From Streptomyces sp. ADI96-02 (GTDB lineage: Bacteria; Actinomycetota; Actinomycetes; Streptomycetales; Streptomycetaceae), in contig NZ_ML123034.1 of NCBI RefSeq assembly GCF_003846185.1, positions 487,813-551,812 on the forward strand: a DNA stretch of 64,000 nucleotides, given 5' to 3'. Under the pieces are notes generated by a model. It was not told the origin of the DNA. It saw only the letters and a program-made list of their open reading frames with translations, and made no database searches. The number at the start of each line of letters is the position of its first letter. Position 1 is the stretch's first letter. Below, one piece after another: positions 29,883 through 39,786 of the stretch. The translations under genes were made by a program, and so were the position numbers.

Positions 29883-30935
29883 ATGAGCCAAGGACACGCG
29901 TGGGTGCTGGGAGCGACGGGAGCGATCGGGCGGGCCGCGGTCGGTGCGCTGGCCCGGGACGGCTGGGAGGTGACCGCCGCCTCGCGGGGCGGCGGCCGGG
30001 CCGGGGAAGAGGTGGAGGGCGTACGGTCGGTGGCGCTCGACCGGGACGAGGAGGGCGCGCTGGCCGGTGCGCTCGGCGGCGGCTGCGACGTCCTGGTGGA
30101 CATGGTCGCCTTCGGCGGGGAGCACGCCAGGCAGGTGGCGGGGCTCGCGGACCGGATCGGTTCGGCGGTGGTGATCTCCAGCGGCGCGGTGTACGCGGAC
30201 GGCCGGGGCCGGAGCTTCGACACGCAGGAGGAGCCGGACGGGTTCCCGCGCTACCCCGTGCCGATCCCGGAGACGCAGCCGACGGTCCCGCCCGGCGATG
30301 CCTCCTACGGGACGCGCAAGGTGGCGCTGGAGCGGGAACTGCTCGCGGCGGGCGACGCGTTGCCGGTGACGGTGCTGCGGGCGGGCGCGGTGCACGGTCC
30401 GCACTGCCGCACGCCGCGCGAGCTGTACTTCGTGAAGCGGCTGCTCGACGGCCGGAAGCGGCGGGTGCTCGCGTACGGCGGCGGGAGCCGTTTCCACCCG
30501 GTCCACGTCTCCAACGTCGCCGAGCTGATCAGGCTGGCCGCGGCGCGGCCCGGTACGCGGGTGCTGAACGCGGCCGATCCGCAGGCGCCCTCGGTGGCGG
30601 AGATCGCGGCGGCGATCGACGGCGTGCTGGGGCGGGAGACGGAGACGGTGCCGGTGGACGGCGCGCCGCCCCGGGCGGGCGTGGGCGATACGCCGTGGAG
30701 CGTGCCGCATCCGGTGGTGTACGACATGGCGGCGGCCGAACGGGAGCTGGGCTACCGTCCGTTGACCGGGTACGCGGCGTCGCTGCCCGAGACGGTCGAC
30801 TGGCTCGCCGGACAGCTGGCGGGCCGGGACTGGCGGGAGGCGTTCCCGAAGATGCTGCGCGGCTACGGCGAGAACCTGTTCGACTACGCGGCGGAGGACG
30901 CCTGGCTGGAGAGGTACGACCGGGGCCGCCGCTGA
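29883..30935 (+). CDS. NAD-dependent epimerase/dehydratase (extended SDR)
   Basis: Encodes 350 aa. Rossmann motif GATGAIGRAA is at the N-terminus; later blocks are VVISSGAVYADG, SYGTRKVALE (the YxxxK pair), VLRAGAVHGPH and FHPVHVSNVAEL. These fit nucleotide-sugar or other extended short-chain dehydrogenase-type reductases; the substrate is unknown. No ribosome-binding site precedes the start. Instead TACCGT at 29870-29875 lies seven bases upstream of ATG 29883, the spacing of leaderless transcripts; GTG 29877 is the alternative start. Confidence 0.82.
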   Translation: MSQGHAWVLGATGAIGRAAVGALARDGWEVTAASRGGGRAGEEVEGVRSVALDRDEEGALAGALGGGCDVLVDMVAFGGEHARQVAGLADRIGSAVVISSGAVYADGRGRSFDTQEEPDGFPRYPVPIPETQPTVPPGDASYGTRKVALERELLAAGDALPVTVLRAGAVHGPHCRTPRELYFVKRLLDGRKRRVLAYGGGSRFHPVHVSNVAELIRLAAARPGTRVLNAADPQAPSVAEIAAAIDGVLGRETETVPVDGAPPRAGVGDTPWSVPHPVVYDMAAAERELGYRPLTGYAASLPETVDWLAGQLAGRDWREAFPKMLRGYGENLFDYAAEDAWLERYDRGRR

Positions 30936-31044
30936 GGGAAGTGGGGCGCGCCGCCGGGGCCGGCCCGTAGGCGGGGGTGCACGGACGGCGGTGCTCGCGG
31001 TGGCGGTCGCCTGCGCGTTGACCATCCGTACGGCCACGGCATGC

Positions 31045-31084
31045 CCCGGGGCGGGCGGTCCGTGGTCGGGCCGCCCGCCCCGGG
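31045..31084. terminator. Bidirectional terminator, 14-bp stem
   Basis: CCCGGGGCGGGCGG pairs perfectly with CCGCCCGCCCCGGG across 12 bases, between the convergent epimerase and aminopeptidase genes. Confidence 0.75.
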
Positions 31085-31096
31085 ATGGTCAGCCGG

Positions 31097-32677
31097 TCAG
31101 GGCTTGGGCGTGGCGTGCGGGGCGCACGTCACGTCGCGGCTGTCGGTCCGGCCGGTGAGCAGGTAGGTGTCCACCCGCTCGTTGACGCAGGGGTTGACCA
31201 GTCCGGTGACGCCGTGCGAGCCCGCGTCCTTCTCGGTGATGAGGCGGGAGCCCTTGAACCGCCGGTGCAGTTCGACGGCGCCCTCGTAGGGGGTGGCGGC
31301 GTCCCGGGTGGACTGCACGATGAGGACGGGCGGCAGTCCCTTGCCCGTGCGGACCTCCAGCGGCGTGCGCTGCTGGGAGGGCCAGGTGGCGCAGGGCAGG
31401 TTCATCCAGGCGTTGGCCCAGGTCATGAACGGGTACTTCTCGTGCAGCCGGGTGTTGTCCCGGTCCCAGGTGCGCCAGCTCGTCGGCCACTTGGCGTCCG
31501 CGCACTCGACGGCCGTGTAGACGGCGTTGCTGTTCTCCGAGGAGATGTTGCCCGCGGTGTCGCTCGGGTCGGGGGCGGCGGCGTCGACGAGCGCCTGGGT
31601 GTCACCGGCGCGGAAGTCGCTCCAGGTCTGGGCGGTGGGGGCCCAGGAGGAGTCGTAGTACGGGGCGCCCTGGAAGAAGGAGATGAGTTCGGCGGGGCCG
31701 ACCACTCCGCCGATCGGCTGCTTCTTGGCGGCGGCGCGCAGTTCCAGCCAGGCGTTCTCGACCTTCTGCGGGGTGTCGCCGATGCCGTAGACGGAGTCGT
31801 GCTCGGCGACCCACGCCTTCCAGTCGTCCCAGCGCGTCTGGAAGGCGATGTCCTGGTTCAGGTTCGCCCGGTACCAGATGTTGTCCCGCGAGGGGTCGAC
31901 CACGCTGTCCACGACCATGCGGCGTACGTGGGACGGGAAGAGCGTGCCGTAGACGGCTCCGAGGTAGGTGCCGTAGGAGACGCCGAGGAAATTGAGCTTC
32001 TTCTCGCCGAGGGCGGCGCGGATGACGTCCAGGTCGCGGGCCGTGTTGGGCGTCGTCATGTGCGGCAGCATGTCGCCGCTGCGCTCGGCGCACCCCTGGG
32101 CGTACTCGCGGGCCAGCTTGCGCTGGGCGCGCTTGTCCGCCTCGCTGTCGGGGACCGGGTCGGCCTTGGGGGCCTTGACGAACTCCTGCGGGTCGATGCA
32201 GGAGATGGGCGCGGAGCGGCCGACGCCGCGCGGGTCGAAGCCGACGAAGTCGTACGCCTTCGAAGTCGCCGTCCAGAGCGGGTTCTTGCTGGTGACCCGG
32301 GTCGGGAAGCGCATGCCGGAGCCGCCGGGGCCGCCCGGGTTGTAGAGGAGCGCACCCTGCCGCTCGTCCTTGGTTCCGGTGCTGGCGTGCCGGTCGACGG
32401 CGATTCTGATCTTCTTGCCGTCCGGCTTGGCGTAGTCCAGCGGTACGGTCACCCAGCCGCAGGTGATGGGCGCGGCGAGACCCCAGTCCTGCGGGCACGT
32501 CTTCCAGTCGATCCCCGCCTCCGCGGCCCGCTCGGCGGCGACGCGGACTCCGCGCGCCTCGGAGCCGCCGTAGTCGTGGCGGCCGTCGGCGCTCGCGGCA
32601 GGCGCCGCTATCGCTCCCGCTATGAGCGTGCCCGCTATCAGAGCGCCGGCCGAGCCGAGCACTGCTGTGCGTCCCAC
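31097..32677 (-). CDS. Secreted tripeptidyl aminopeptidase-like alpha/beta hydrolase (S33)
   Basis: Encodes 526 aa from a GTG with GGGGGAGG upstream. A Sec signal with a hydrophobic core and the ASADG cleavage region is present. Oxyanion motif NPGGPGGSG, nucleophile Ser in FLGVSYGTYLG, acid in QSTRDAATP and His in AGSHGVTG complete the triad. The length and Cys pairs fit the Streptomyces Tap/SlpD/SlpE group, which releases N-terminal tripeptides from secreted proteins. Upstream, GCGCCGCC and GGCGGCGC form a hairpin 25 bases before the start (32702-32720). The 197-base gap up to ureD otherwise looks like promoter sequence. Confidence 0.9.
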   Translation of the reverse strand: MGRTAVLGSAGALIAGTLIAGAIAAPAASADGRHDYGGSEARGVRVAAERAAEAGIDWKTCPQDWGLAAPITCGWVTVPLDYAKPDGKKIRIAVDRHASTGTKDERQGALLYNPGGPGGSGMRFPTRVTSKNPLWTATSKAYDFVGFDPRGVGRSAPISCIDPQEFVKAPKADPVPDSEADKRAQRKLAREYAQGCAERSGDMLPHMTTPNTARDLDVIRAALGEKKLNFLGVSYGTYLGAVYGTLFPSHVRRMVVDSVVDPSRDNIWYRANLNQDIAFQTRWDDWKAWVAEHDSVYGIGDTPQKVENAWLELRAAAKKQPIGGVVGPAELISFFQGAPYYDSSWAPTAQTWSDFRAGDTQALVDAAAPDPSDTAGNISSENSNAVYTAVECADAKWPTSWRTWDRDNTRLHEKYPFMTWANAWMNLPCATWPSQQRTPLEVRTGKGLPPVLIVQSTRDAATPYEGAVELHRRFKGSRLITEKDAGSHGVTGLVNPCVNERVDTYLLTGRTDSRDVTCAPHATPKP

Positions 32678-32874
32678 GTGGAACCTCCCCCATCATCCGA
32701 TGCGCCGCCGATGGCGGCGCCGGTCATCGGAACGTCCCCGGGATCCTTTCGTCTGCGAGGTTCCCGGGGCCAGGGCGTACACGTGTTTCTTTACCGAACC
32801 CATAACCGGAGAGGGTGTACCGCTGAGCGGACCGGGGGCGTCGTGCCGTGAGTTTTGGCCGGGACGGGGGCCGT

Positions 32875-33656
32875 TCAGCCGTGGTGGTGGGCCTTCAGTC
32901 CGGCCAGCAGTTCGTCCAGGGCGTCGTCCAGTGTCCGCCGCAGCAGCCGGGCGTCGGCCGCGACCGCCGTGACGAGGACGGCGGGGCCGGCGAGCGGGGT
33001 GAGGGCCGCCGTGGGCCCTATCGGGCGGGCGGGCAGCGGTGCGTCGGTGAAGCCCGGGTCGGCCACGAGGAGTTGGCCGACGGCGCGGTGGCCGCCGAGC
33101 ACGGCGGGGCCGTCCCAGCCGGCCGGTGCGCCGGGCCCGTAGGCCATCTGCTGGTCCAGCAGCGGCCGGCCGGCCCGTCGTACGGTGAGACGCGTGGTGA
33201 GCGCGCCGGTGGGTTCGCCGTGCCGGCCGAGGATCTGCTCCTCGCGCAGTACCAGCCGCGCGCCGGCGGCGAGTTCGACGCGGGTGGTCATGTGCAGGTC
33301 GCTGCCGCGGGCGGAGACGAGTTGTTCGGGCAGCCAGTGCAGGGCCGCGCCCTCCCCCACGCTCAGGTCCACGGCGTACGTGGCGGGCCCGGTGTCGGGC
33401 CGGGCGCCCGGCAGCGCGACGGTGGCCGCCGCCGAGCGGACGGTGAGCCGGGCCCCGTCGGCGACCTCGGCCTCGACGGCGAGGCGGTCGCCGTTGAGGG
33501 GCGCGCTCATCGCGCCGACGAGAGTGACCCGGGCGTCCGCGGCGAGCGGTGAGCGGGTGCGGCGCAGGGCGAGCGGCCCGTCGCTCTCCAGGACGGGCAG
33601 GGCGGTGCCCCCCCGCCCGTCGCGCACGGCGCGGAGCCGGGCGGTGGCGCGGACGC

Positions 33657-33660
<4 letters not shown>
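32875..33660 (-). CDS. ureD: Urease accessory protein UreD
   Basis: Encodes 261 aa, the last gene of the urease operon. It matches UreD by position and by blocks such as [42 protein letters not shown] and [14 protein letters not shown]. The C-terminus ends HHHG, so it may bind metal. UreD binds apo-urease and, with UreF and UreG, forms the nickel-insertion complex. Its ATG overlaps the ureG stop by four bases. Confidence 0.9.
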
Positions 33661-34334
<674 letters not shown>

Positions 34335-34365
34335 GGGTGCGGCTCCTGAGGGTCGAGGTCGGGGG

Positions 34366-35028
34366 CTACGAGGCGAAGAGGCGTACCGGCCAGGCGGCAT
34401 GGGCCTCCGCGGTGATGTCGAGAAGGGGTGCGGACGCGGCGGGCAGGGCGTCCACACCCTGCCGGGCCGCGGTGGCCGCCTGCTCGGCGACCCGGTCGAG
34501 GTCGGGGGCCAGCCGGGCGAGTACGGCGGTGGCCTGGAAGGGGTCGAGGGAGAGCAGGCGGACGACCGCGGTGGCCGGTCCGCTGACCGTTTCGTAGGCG
34601 ACGCAGTGCGCGGCGTCCTCGGGCCCGAGTCCGGCGGCGCGGGCGGTCAGGCCGAGGACGACGGGTTGGTGGGCGCCGCGCGGTCTGGCCGCGGCGAGTG
34701 CGTCGAGTTCGGGGCTCGGCCAGGTGGCGCGGGCGGCCCGCATCATCTGCCGGCCGAGTTTGCGGGCGGTGGCCCGCAGGGCGGGCGAGGGCGTACGGGC
34801 GTCGGCGGCCTCGTCGAGCGCGAGCGGATCGAGGCCGTGGGCCGCCGCCGCGGCGAGCGACGCGGCGGTGAGGCCGCTGGTGTGCAGGCGGCCCCGGCAG
34901 AAGTCGGCGAGGTCGTCGGCGTCGCGGATCCGTCCGAGGGCCACGGCCGGTTCGGCGCCGCCGGAGTGGGCGTGGCCTCCGGCGGGGAACCGGCCGTCCG
35001 CGAGGACGAGCAGGGCTGCGCGTGACAT
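34366..35028 (-). CDS. ureF: Urease accessory protein UreF
   Basis: Encodes 220 aa of an all-helical protein with the UreF start [24 protein letters not shown] and later [14 protein letters not shown]. UreF links UreD-bound urease with UreG. It lies 17 bases downstream of ureC. Confidence 0.92.
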   Translation of the reverse strand: MSRAALLVLADGRFPAGGHAHSGGAEPAVALGRIRDADDLADFCRGRLHTSGLTAASLAAAAAHGLDPLALDEAADARTPSPALRATARKLGRQMMRAARATWPSPELDALAAARPRGAHQPVVLGLTARAAGLGPEDAAHCVAYETVSGPATAVVRLLSLDPFQATAVLARLAPDLDRVAEQAATAARQGVDALPAASAPLLDITAEAHAAWPVRLFAS

Positions 35029-35045
35029 GGATGCGGGCCGCCGGC

Positions 35046-36767
35046 TCAGAAGAGGAAGTAGCGCTGGGCCAGGGGAAGTTCCTCCGCCGGGGCGGGCTCG
35101 ACGGTCTCGCCGTCGACCGTCACGGCGAAGCTGTCGGGGTCGACCCGGACGTGCGGCAGGGCGTCGTTCTCCCGCATGTCCGCCTTGGTGACCCCCCGGG
35201 TGCTGGTGATGGGCACGAACCGCTTGGCCAGGCCCAGGCGTTCGGGCAGACCGTCCTCGATCGCGGCGGCGGCGACGAAGTTGAGGGATCCGGTGGCGGC
35301 GGCCCGGCCGATCGCACCGAACATCGGCCGGGGCATGATCGGCTGCGGCGTCGGGATGGAGGCGTTGGCGTCGCCCATCTGCGCGTAGGCGATCTGTCCG
35401 CCCTTGATGACGAGTTGCGGCTTCACGCCGAAGAACGCCGGTTCCCACAGGACGAGATCGGCGAGCTTTCCGGTCTCCACCGATCCGATCTCCCCGTCCA
35501 TGCCCTGGGCGGCGGCCGGGTTGATGGTGTATTTGGCGACATAGCGGCGGACCCGGTGGTTGTCGGCGGCTCCGTCGCCGGGCAGCGCTCCGCGGCGCTT
35601 CTTCATCACGTGGGCGGTCTGCCAGGTCCGCAGTATCACTTCGCCGATGCGGCCCATGGCCTGGGAGTCGGAGGAGATGATGGAGATCGCGCCGAGGTCG
35701 TGCAGGACGTCCTCGGCCGCGATGGTGGAGGGCCGGATCCGGGACTCCGCGAAGGCCAGGTCCTCGGGGACGGCCGGGTTCAGGTGGTGGCAGACCATCA
35801 GCATGTCGAGGTGTTCCTCGATGGTGTTGACGGTGTGCGGCCGGGTGGGGTTGGTCGAGCTGGGCAGCACGTACGGCTCGGAGACCACGGTGATGATGTC
35901 GGGCGCGTGCCCGCCGCCCGCTCCTTCGGTGTGGTACGCGTGGATGGAACGTCCGGCGATGGCCGCGAGGGTGTCGCCGACGAATCCGGCCTCGTTGAGG
36001 GTGTCCGTGTGGATGGCGAGCTGGGCGCCGGTCTCCTCGCAGACGGTGAGGCAGGCGTCGATGACGGCGGGGGTGGCGCCCCAGTCCTCGTGGATTTTGA
36101 ATCCCACCGCGCCGCCGCGCAGTTGGGCGTACATCGCGTCGCGGGACATCGTGTTGCCCTTGCCGAGCAGTCCGATGTTGACCGGGTACGCCTCCAGCGC
36201 CTCGAACATCCGGGCGAGGTGCCAGGAGCCCGGCGTGACGGTGGTGGCCTTGCTGCCTTCGGCGGGTCCGGTGCCGCCGCCGACCAGCGTCGTCACGCCG
36301 CTGGAGAGCGCCTGGTCGAGGAGGGTCGGCGAGATGAAGTGGACGTGCGCGTCGACCGCGCCGGCCGTCACGAACTTGCCGTTGCCCGCGATGATCTCGG
36401 TCTCCGGGCCGATCACCAGGTCCGGGTGGACGCCGTCCATGGTGTCCGGGTTGCCGGCCTTGCCGATGCCGGTGATGCGGCCGTCCCGCATGCCGATGTC
36501 GGCCTTGACGATGCCCCAGTGGTCGATGATGACGGCACCGGTGATGACGGTGTCGGGCGCCCCTTCGGCCCGGGTGGTGCGGGCCTGGCCCATGGACTCG
36601 CGGATCACCTTGCCGCCGCCGAAGACGGCTTCGTCGCCCGCGCGCCCGGGACCTCCGCAGAGGTCGTCCTCGATCCGGACGAGGAGATCGGTGTCGGCGA
36701 GGCGGATCCGGTCGCCGGTGGTGGGCCCGAACAGGTCGGAGTAGACGGCTCTGTCGAGATCAGGCAT
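35046..36767 (-). CDS. ureC: Urease subunit alpha UreC
   Basis: Encodes 573 aa from ATG 36767 (MPDLDRAVY). Nickel ligands and catalytic residues are intact: HVH in [11 protein letters not shown], carbamylated Lys in GFKIHEDWG, His in [25 protein letters not shown], flap His in MVCHHLNP and Asp in SSDSQAMGR. It hydrolyses urea to ammonia and carbamate in the cytoplasm as the (UreABC)3 complex. The start overlaps ureB by eight bases. Confidence 0.97.
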   Translation of the reverse strand: MPDLDRAVYSDLFGPTTGDRIRLADTDLLVRIEDDLCGGPGRAGDEAVFGGGKVIRESMGQARTTRAEGAPDTVITGAVIIDHWGIVKADIGMRDGRITGIGKAGNPDTMDGVHPDLVIGPETEIIAGNGKFVTAGAVDAHVHFISPTLLDQALSSGVTTLVGGGTGPAEGSKATTVTPGSWHLARMFEALEAYPVNIGLLGKGNTMSRDAMYAQLRGGAVGFKIHEDWGATPAVIDACLTVCEETGAQLAIHTDTLNEAGFVGDTLAAIAGRSIHAYHTEGAGGGHAPDIITVVSEPYVLPSSTNPTRPHTVNTIEEHLDMLMVCHHLNPAVPEDLAFAESRIRPSTIAAEDVLHDLGAISIISSDSQAMGRIGEVILRTWQTAHVMKKRRGALPGDGAADNHRVRRYVAKYTINPAAAQGMDGEIGSVETGKLADLVLWEPAFFGVKPQLVIKGGQIAYAQMGDANASIPTPQPIMPRPMFGAIGRAAATGSLNFVAAAAIEDGLPERLGLAKRFVPITSTRGVTKADMRENDALPHVRVDPDSFAVTVDGETVEPAPAEELPLAQRYFLF

Positions 36768-37071
36768 CGAGAGCGCCTCCGGTCTCACCGCGGAGGCCGG
36801 GGACGACGCGGCGGCCGGCGAGCGGGACGAGTTCGACGTCGGCGGGAATGCCGGGTTCGAAGCGGACGGCCGTGCCGGCCGCGATGTTCAGCCGCAGGCC
36901 GCGGGCGGCGGCACGGTCGAAGCGCAGCCCGGGGTTGGCCTCGGCGAAGTGGTAGTGGGAGCCGACCTGGACGGGCCGGTCGGCCGCGTTGAGCACGGTG
37001 AGACGGGTGACGGGGCGTCGCTCGTTGAGGGCGACGGGCCCGTCCGCGTAGAGGATCTCTCCGGGAATCAT
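36760..37071 (-). CDS. ureB: Urease subunit beta UreB
   Basis: Encodes 103 aa starting [13 protein letters not shown], with the [17 protein letters not shown] block and [14 protein letters not shown]. Normal length for a separate beta subunit. Thirteen bases separate it from ureA. Confidence 0.96.
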   Translation of the reverse strand: MIPGEILYADGPVALNERRPVTRLTVLNAADRPVQVGSHYHFAEANPGLRFDRAAARGLRLNIAAGTAVRFEPGIPADVELVPLAGRRVVPGLRGETGGALDA

Positions 37072-37084
37072 CGGCGCGCCCCCG

Positions 37085-37387
37085 TCAGACGATCGGGTCG
37101 TGGACGGTGACGAGCTTGGTGCCGTCCGGGAAGGTGGCTTCGACCTGCACGTCGTGGAGCATCTCGGGGATGCCTTCCATGACCTCGTCCCGGGTCAGCA
37201 CCTTGCGGCCGGACGCCATGAGTTCGGCGACGGTGCGGCCGTCCCGCGCGCCTTCCAGCAGGTGAGCGGTGATCAGGGCGACGGTCTCGGGATGGTTGAG
37301 CCGCAGGCCGCGTGCCCGGCGCTTCTCGGCCACATCGGCGGCCACATGGACGAGCAGGCGTTCCTGCTCGTGCGGGGTCAGTTGCAC
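37085..37387 (-). CDS. ureA: Urease subunit gamma UreA
   Basis: Encodes 100 aa from a GTG with GGTGGAAG upstream: [23 protein letters not shown], then [21 protein letters not shown] and [20 protein letters not shown], the gamma-subunit pattern. It is the first gene of ureABCFGD, so the operon promoter should lie in 37388-37560. Confidence 0.96.
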   Translation of the reverse strand: MQLTPHEQERLLVHVAADVAEKRRARGLRLNHPETVALITAHLLEGARDGRTVAELMASGRKVLTRDEVMEGIPEMLHDVQVEATFPDGTKLVTVHDPIV

Positions 37388-37446
37388 GCTTCCACCTCAT
37401 CGTCTTCCGTCCGGCACCGGCTCCGGACGCAGCGGGACCCTATCTC

Positions 37447-37467
37447 CGTTCAACGATTTGTTGAACG
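37447..37467. promoter_or_regulatory. Palindrome upstream of the urease operon
   Basis: CGTTCAAC and GTTGAACG are perfect 8-bp inverted arms around GATTT, 60 bp upstream of ureA. I see no convincing GlnR box (GTnAC-n6-GnAAC) here, so a different regulator may act. The rest of the gap (37388-37688) has an AT-richer stretch and the CACGTC repeat. Confidence 0.5.
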
Positions 37468-37594
37468 CCGGACCCGGCCCCCGCGGCCAGGTATTGCACG
37501 TTAGGGCGGAAGTTTTTCCGTTGCGTTAACTGACCTTTTGCGGCCCCATGGACAACCTTCCGGGCAACCGCGCTTCACCGCTTCGGGTGTACGT

Positions 37595-37624
37595 CACGTC
37601 CACGTCCACGTCCACGTCCACGTC
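37595..37624. repeat. Hexanucleotide tandem repeat (CACGTC)x5
   Basis: Five perfect copies of CACGTC lie between the urease promoter region and the Phd/YefM gene. Each contains the 4-base palindrome ACGT. Such a simple repeat is prone to copy-number change. Confidence 0.9.
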
Positions 37625-37688
37625 CACAGGCAACCGCCGTACACCGAACGCGTACGAGGGGCGGCGGCGACGGCGTCGGGCCACGGCG

Positions 37689-37976
37689 TCAGGCGTCCCG
37701 GTCGCCGGGCCCCCGGTGTTCGGCGGCGATCCCGAACCGCCGACGCTCGCCGGACGGACCCGAGGCCGAGGAGCCGAGCGAGGAGACCGAGCTGATCACC
37801 TGCTCCTCGGCGACGGCCTCCTCCTGTTCCAGCCGCGCCAGATCGGCGGCGGACACGAACGCGATGAGCGGCTTGCCGTGCCGCGTCACGACGACGCGCT
37901 CGCCGCCGTAGACGACGCGGTTGATCAGTTCGGCGAACTCCGCCCGTGCTTGCGTCACCGGAATCTCGTAGGCCAT
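37689..37976 (-). CDS. Phd/YefM family antitoxin, no adjacent toxin
   Basis: Encodes 95 aa. Residues 1-55 (MAYEIPVTQARAEFAELINRV, then YGGERVVVTRHGKPLIAFVSAADLARLE) form a typical Phd/YefM DNA-binding domain. The C-terminal 40 residues, where a toxin would be wrapped, are low-complexity Ser/Gly. No Doc-, YoeB- or PIN-like toxin ORF lies on either side, so this is an orphan antitoxin or stand-alone regulator. Its upstream region is shared with a ClpP-like gene and contains TGTACA-type sites. Confidence 0.82.
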   Translation of the reverse strand: MAYEIPVTQARAEFAELINRVVYGGERVVVTRHGKPLIAFVSAADLARLEQEEAVAEEQVISSVSSLGSSASGPSGERRRFGIAAEHRGPGDRDA

Positions 37977-38203
37977 GGGCCCCAGCTTAAGGCGGACGCC
38001 CACGAGCCACGGAGGGCGTGCGCCGCCGGGGAGCCCGGCCCCCGGCGGGTACGGCCCCGTCCGGTCGGGTCCCGCCCAGGCCCGGCCGGTCACGAGGTGA
38101 TCGGCCGGGCTCCCGCCGCCGAGCCCCGCTCCCCCGCGTCGGCCATGAACCGATGTCCTGTCGATGACTCCTGACGAGCAACCAGACATCCCCACCCTCA
38201 TTC

Positions 38204-38218
38204 TGTACGTCCTGTACA
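38204..38218. promoter_or_regulatory. TGTAC/GTACA inverted repeat, YefM-operator-like
   Basis: TGTAC and GTACA flank a 5-base centre in the 317-bp divergent gap between the antitoxin and ClpP-like genes. The right part contains the hexamer TGTACA, the core of known YefM operators. It could equally be part of a -10 element. No gene is seen in the rest of this gap. Confidence 0.4.
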
Positions 38219-38293
38219 TTTTCCTTCGACGCGTGCGCACCCCGGCCCGCACCGTTCCCCGCGTCCCCTCGCACCCAGGAGAGAGGCACCGCC

Positions 38294-38920
38294 ATGAACC
38301 GCCCCGCAGCCCGTCACGTACTGCCCGAGCGCACCGCGACGGGGACCCGGACCCTGGACCCGTACTCCAAGCTGCTCTCCGAGCGGATCGTCTTCCTCGG
38401 CACCCCGCTCGACGACATCGCCGCAGGCGACCTGATCGCCCAGTTCATGTATCTGGAGCACGCCGCCCCCGACCGGCCCCTGTCCCTCTACATCAACTCG
38501 CCCGGCGGCTCCTTCGCCGCCATGGCGGCGGTCTACGACACGATGCGGTATCTGGCCTGCGACGTGGAGACCTTCTGCCTGGGGCAGGCCGGCTCCTGCG
38601 CGACGGCCCTGCTCGCGGCGGGCGCGCCGGGCCGCCGACATGCCCTGCCCGGTGCGCGGGTAGTCATGCGGCAGCCCGCCCTGGACGAACCGATGCGGGG
38701 CGCGCCGTCCGACCTGGAGATCCACGCGCGCGAACTGGTACGCACGCGCGAGATGTTCGCCGCCATGCTGGTCCGCCACACGGGCCGGCCGGCGGAACGG
38801 ATCTCCGCCGACCTCGAACGCGCCACCATCCTCGACGCCGAGGCCGCCCGCGCCTACGGGCTGGTCGACCACGTCGTGGAGAACCGCAACGCTCCCCGGC
38901 CGCCGCACGACGCGAGGTGA
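38294..38920 (+). CDS. ClpP-like protein lacking catalytic His and Asp
   Basis: Encodes 208 aa with the full ClpP fold pattern: [31 protein letters not shown] (Ser101 at the nucleophile position), [22 protein letters not shown]. The catalytic His is replaced: where ClpP reads MIHQP this protein reads VMRQP (Arg126). The catalytic Asp is also lost: the expected ERDxF is ERATI (Ala177). It should therefore be a non-proteolytic or ClpR-like subunit that could join a ClpP barrel. It is preceded by AGGAGAG, and a 101-aa gene follows seven bases after its stop. Confidence 0.85.
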   Translation: MNRPAARHVLPERTATGTRTLDPYSKLLSERIVFLGTPLDDIAAGDLIAQFMYLEHAAPDRPLSLYINSPGGSFAAMAAVYDTMRYLACDVETFCLGQAGSCATALLAAGAPGRRHALPGARVVMRQPALDEPMRGAPSDLEIHARELVRTREMFAAMLVRHTGRPAERISADLERATILDAEAARAYGLVDHVVENRNAPRPPHDAR

Positions 38921-38927
38921 ACCACCG

Positions 38928-39233
38928 ATGCCCTCACCGCAGTTCCCGCCCCTGCCCGCGCTGACCCGCGCCGAGGGCGAGTTCATCGACCGCTATCTCG
39001 AAGTCCTGGACCAGGTGGGCCGGATCAACCCGGCCCGGGGCAACGACACCTACAGCGCGCTCCGGGCCGCCCAGGCGCTGGCCTCCCACGCGGCGGCCCT
39101 GCGGGACGCCCTGACCCTGATGCACGAGCGCGGCGAGACGCGGATCCACGCCTCCACCCTGGCGCGGGCGCTGCGGACGCTGGACGGGGAGCGACGGGCG
39201 GGCCGGGTGACGGTGCCCCCGCCGGCGGGCTGA
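38928..39233 (+). CDS. Conserved small helical protein downstream of the ClpP-like gene
   Basis: Encodes 101 aa and starts seven bases after the ClpP-like stop, so it is almost certainly co-transcribed. It is predicted mostly helical (FIDRYLEVLDQVG; LRAAQALASHAAALRDALTLMHERG), without membrane segments or a recognised motif. It could be a partner or adaptor of the ClpP-like protein; that is inference from position. Confidence 0.65.
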   Translation: MPSPQFPPLPALTRAEGEFIDRYLEVLDQVGRINPARGNDTYSALRAAQALASHAAALRDALTLMHERGETRIHASTLARALRTLDGERRAGRVTVPPPAG

Positions 39234-39596
39234 CCCGCGCCGGGGCCGGTCGCGGCCCGCGCGCCCCTTTACGGGACGGAGACGCTCGCACGGCGGCACG
39301 ACACGCCCGGTCCCGCCGCGAATTCCTCTCCCTCGTTCGGCGTAGGAGATCACTCCGACGAGCGACGCCCCGACTTGCGTTTCGCGCGGGGACGATGCTC
39401 GAAATGCTCCCTTTCGTCGCTGGTACGGAGGTTGGCGCACCGCGCGCCGACGGGCGCGAATCCGACCGGTCCACCTGAATGGATCAGTGGTGAGGAGACT
39501 CACAAATCACTGTTTCAGCTCGGAAATCCGGCAGTTCGTGAGTCAAGATCCGTGGGACGACAAGCCCCCGCCACCGCGGCGGGGCGGTCCGGGCGG

Positions 39597-39780
39597 ACGC
39601 CGAGTCCTGCCGCCGTCCGGATGCCTGGTCGACAGGAGTGGATCGGCAGGAGTGGAGGACCCGAGCACAACGGGCCGACCGGGCAACCGGCGGCCCTCGG
39701 GGTGAAGCCGCTCAGTGCGGCCGGGCAACTTCGCCAGCCCGAACCCGACAGGTCATCCTTCACAGGCGGCTGACGAAGGG
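39597..39780 (+). promoter_or_regulatory. c-di-AMP riboswitch (ydaO/yuaA type)
   Basis: The leader of the NlpC/P60 gene carries the conserved ydaO blocks in order: CGCCGAGTCC, GGCAGG, GGAGGACCC, ACCGGGCAACCGG, CCTCGGGGTGAA, GCCGGGCAAC and CCCGAACCCGACAGGTCA ending in ACAGGCGG. ydaO aptamers bind c-di-AMP and in actinomycetes typically precede cell-wall hydrolase and rpf genes. The element ends just before the ribosome-binding site GAAGGG (39775-39780); CCTTC at 39757-39761 could pair with it. Confidence 0.85.
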
Positions 39781-39786
39781 TTGCGC

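Noticed and set aside
35022..36992. 656-codon open frame antisense to ureC
   Set aside because: Shadow of ureC; no family pattern, and ureC is complete.
37591..37627. CACGTC repeats considered as a CRISPR-like or protein-coding repeat
   Set aside because: Six-base units without spacers; it is a simple microsatellite and no supported ORF covers it.
39394..39477. 27-codon ORF upstream of the c-di-AMP riboswitch
   Set aside because: Weak ribosome-binding site and ordinary composition; it cannot be distinguished from chance.
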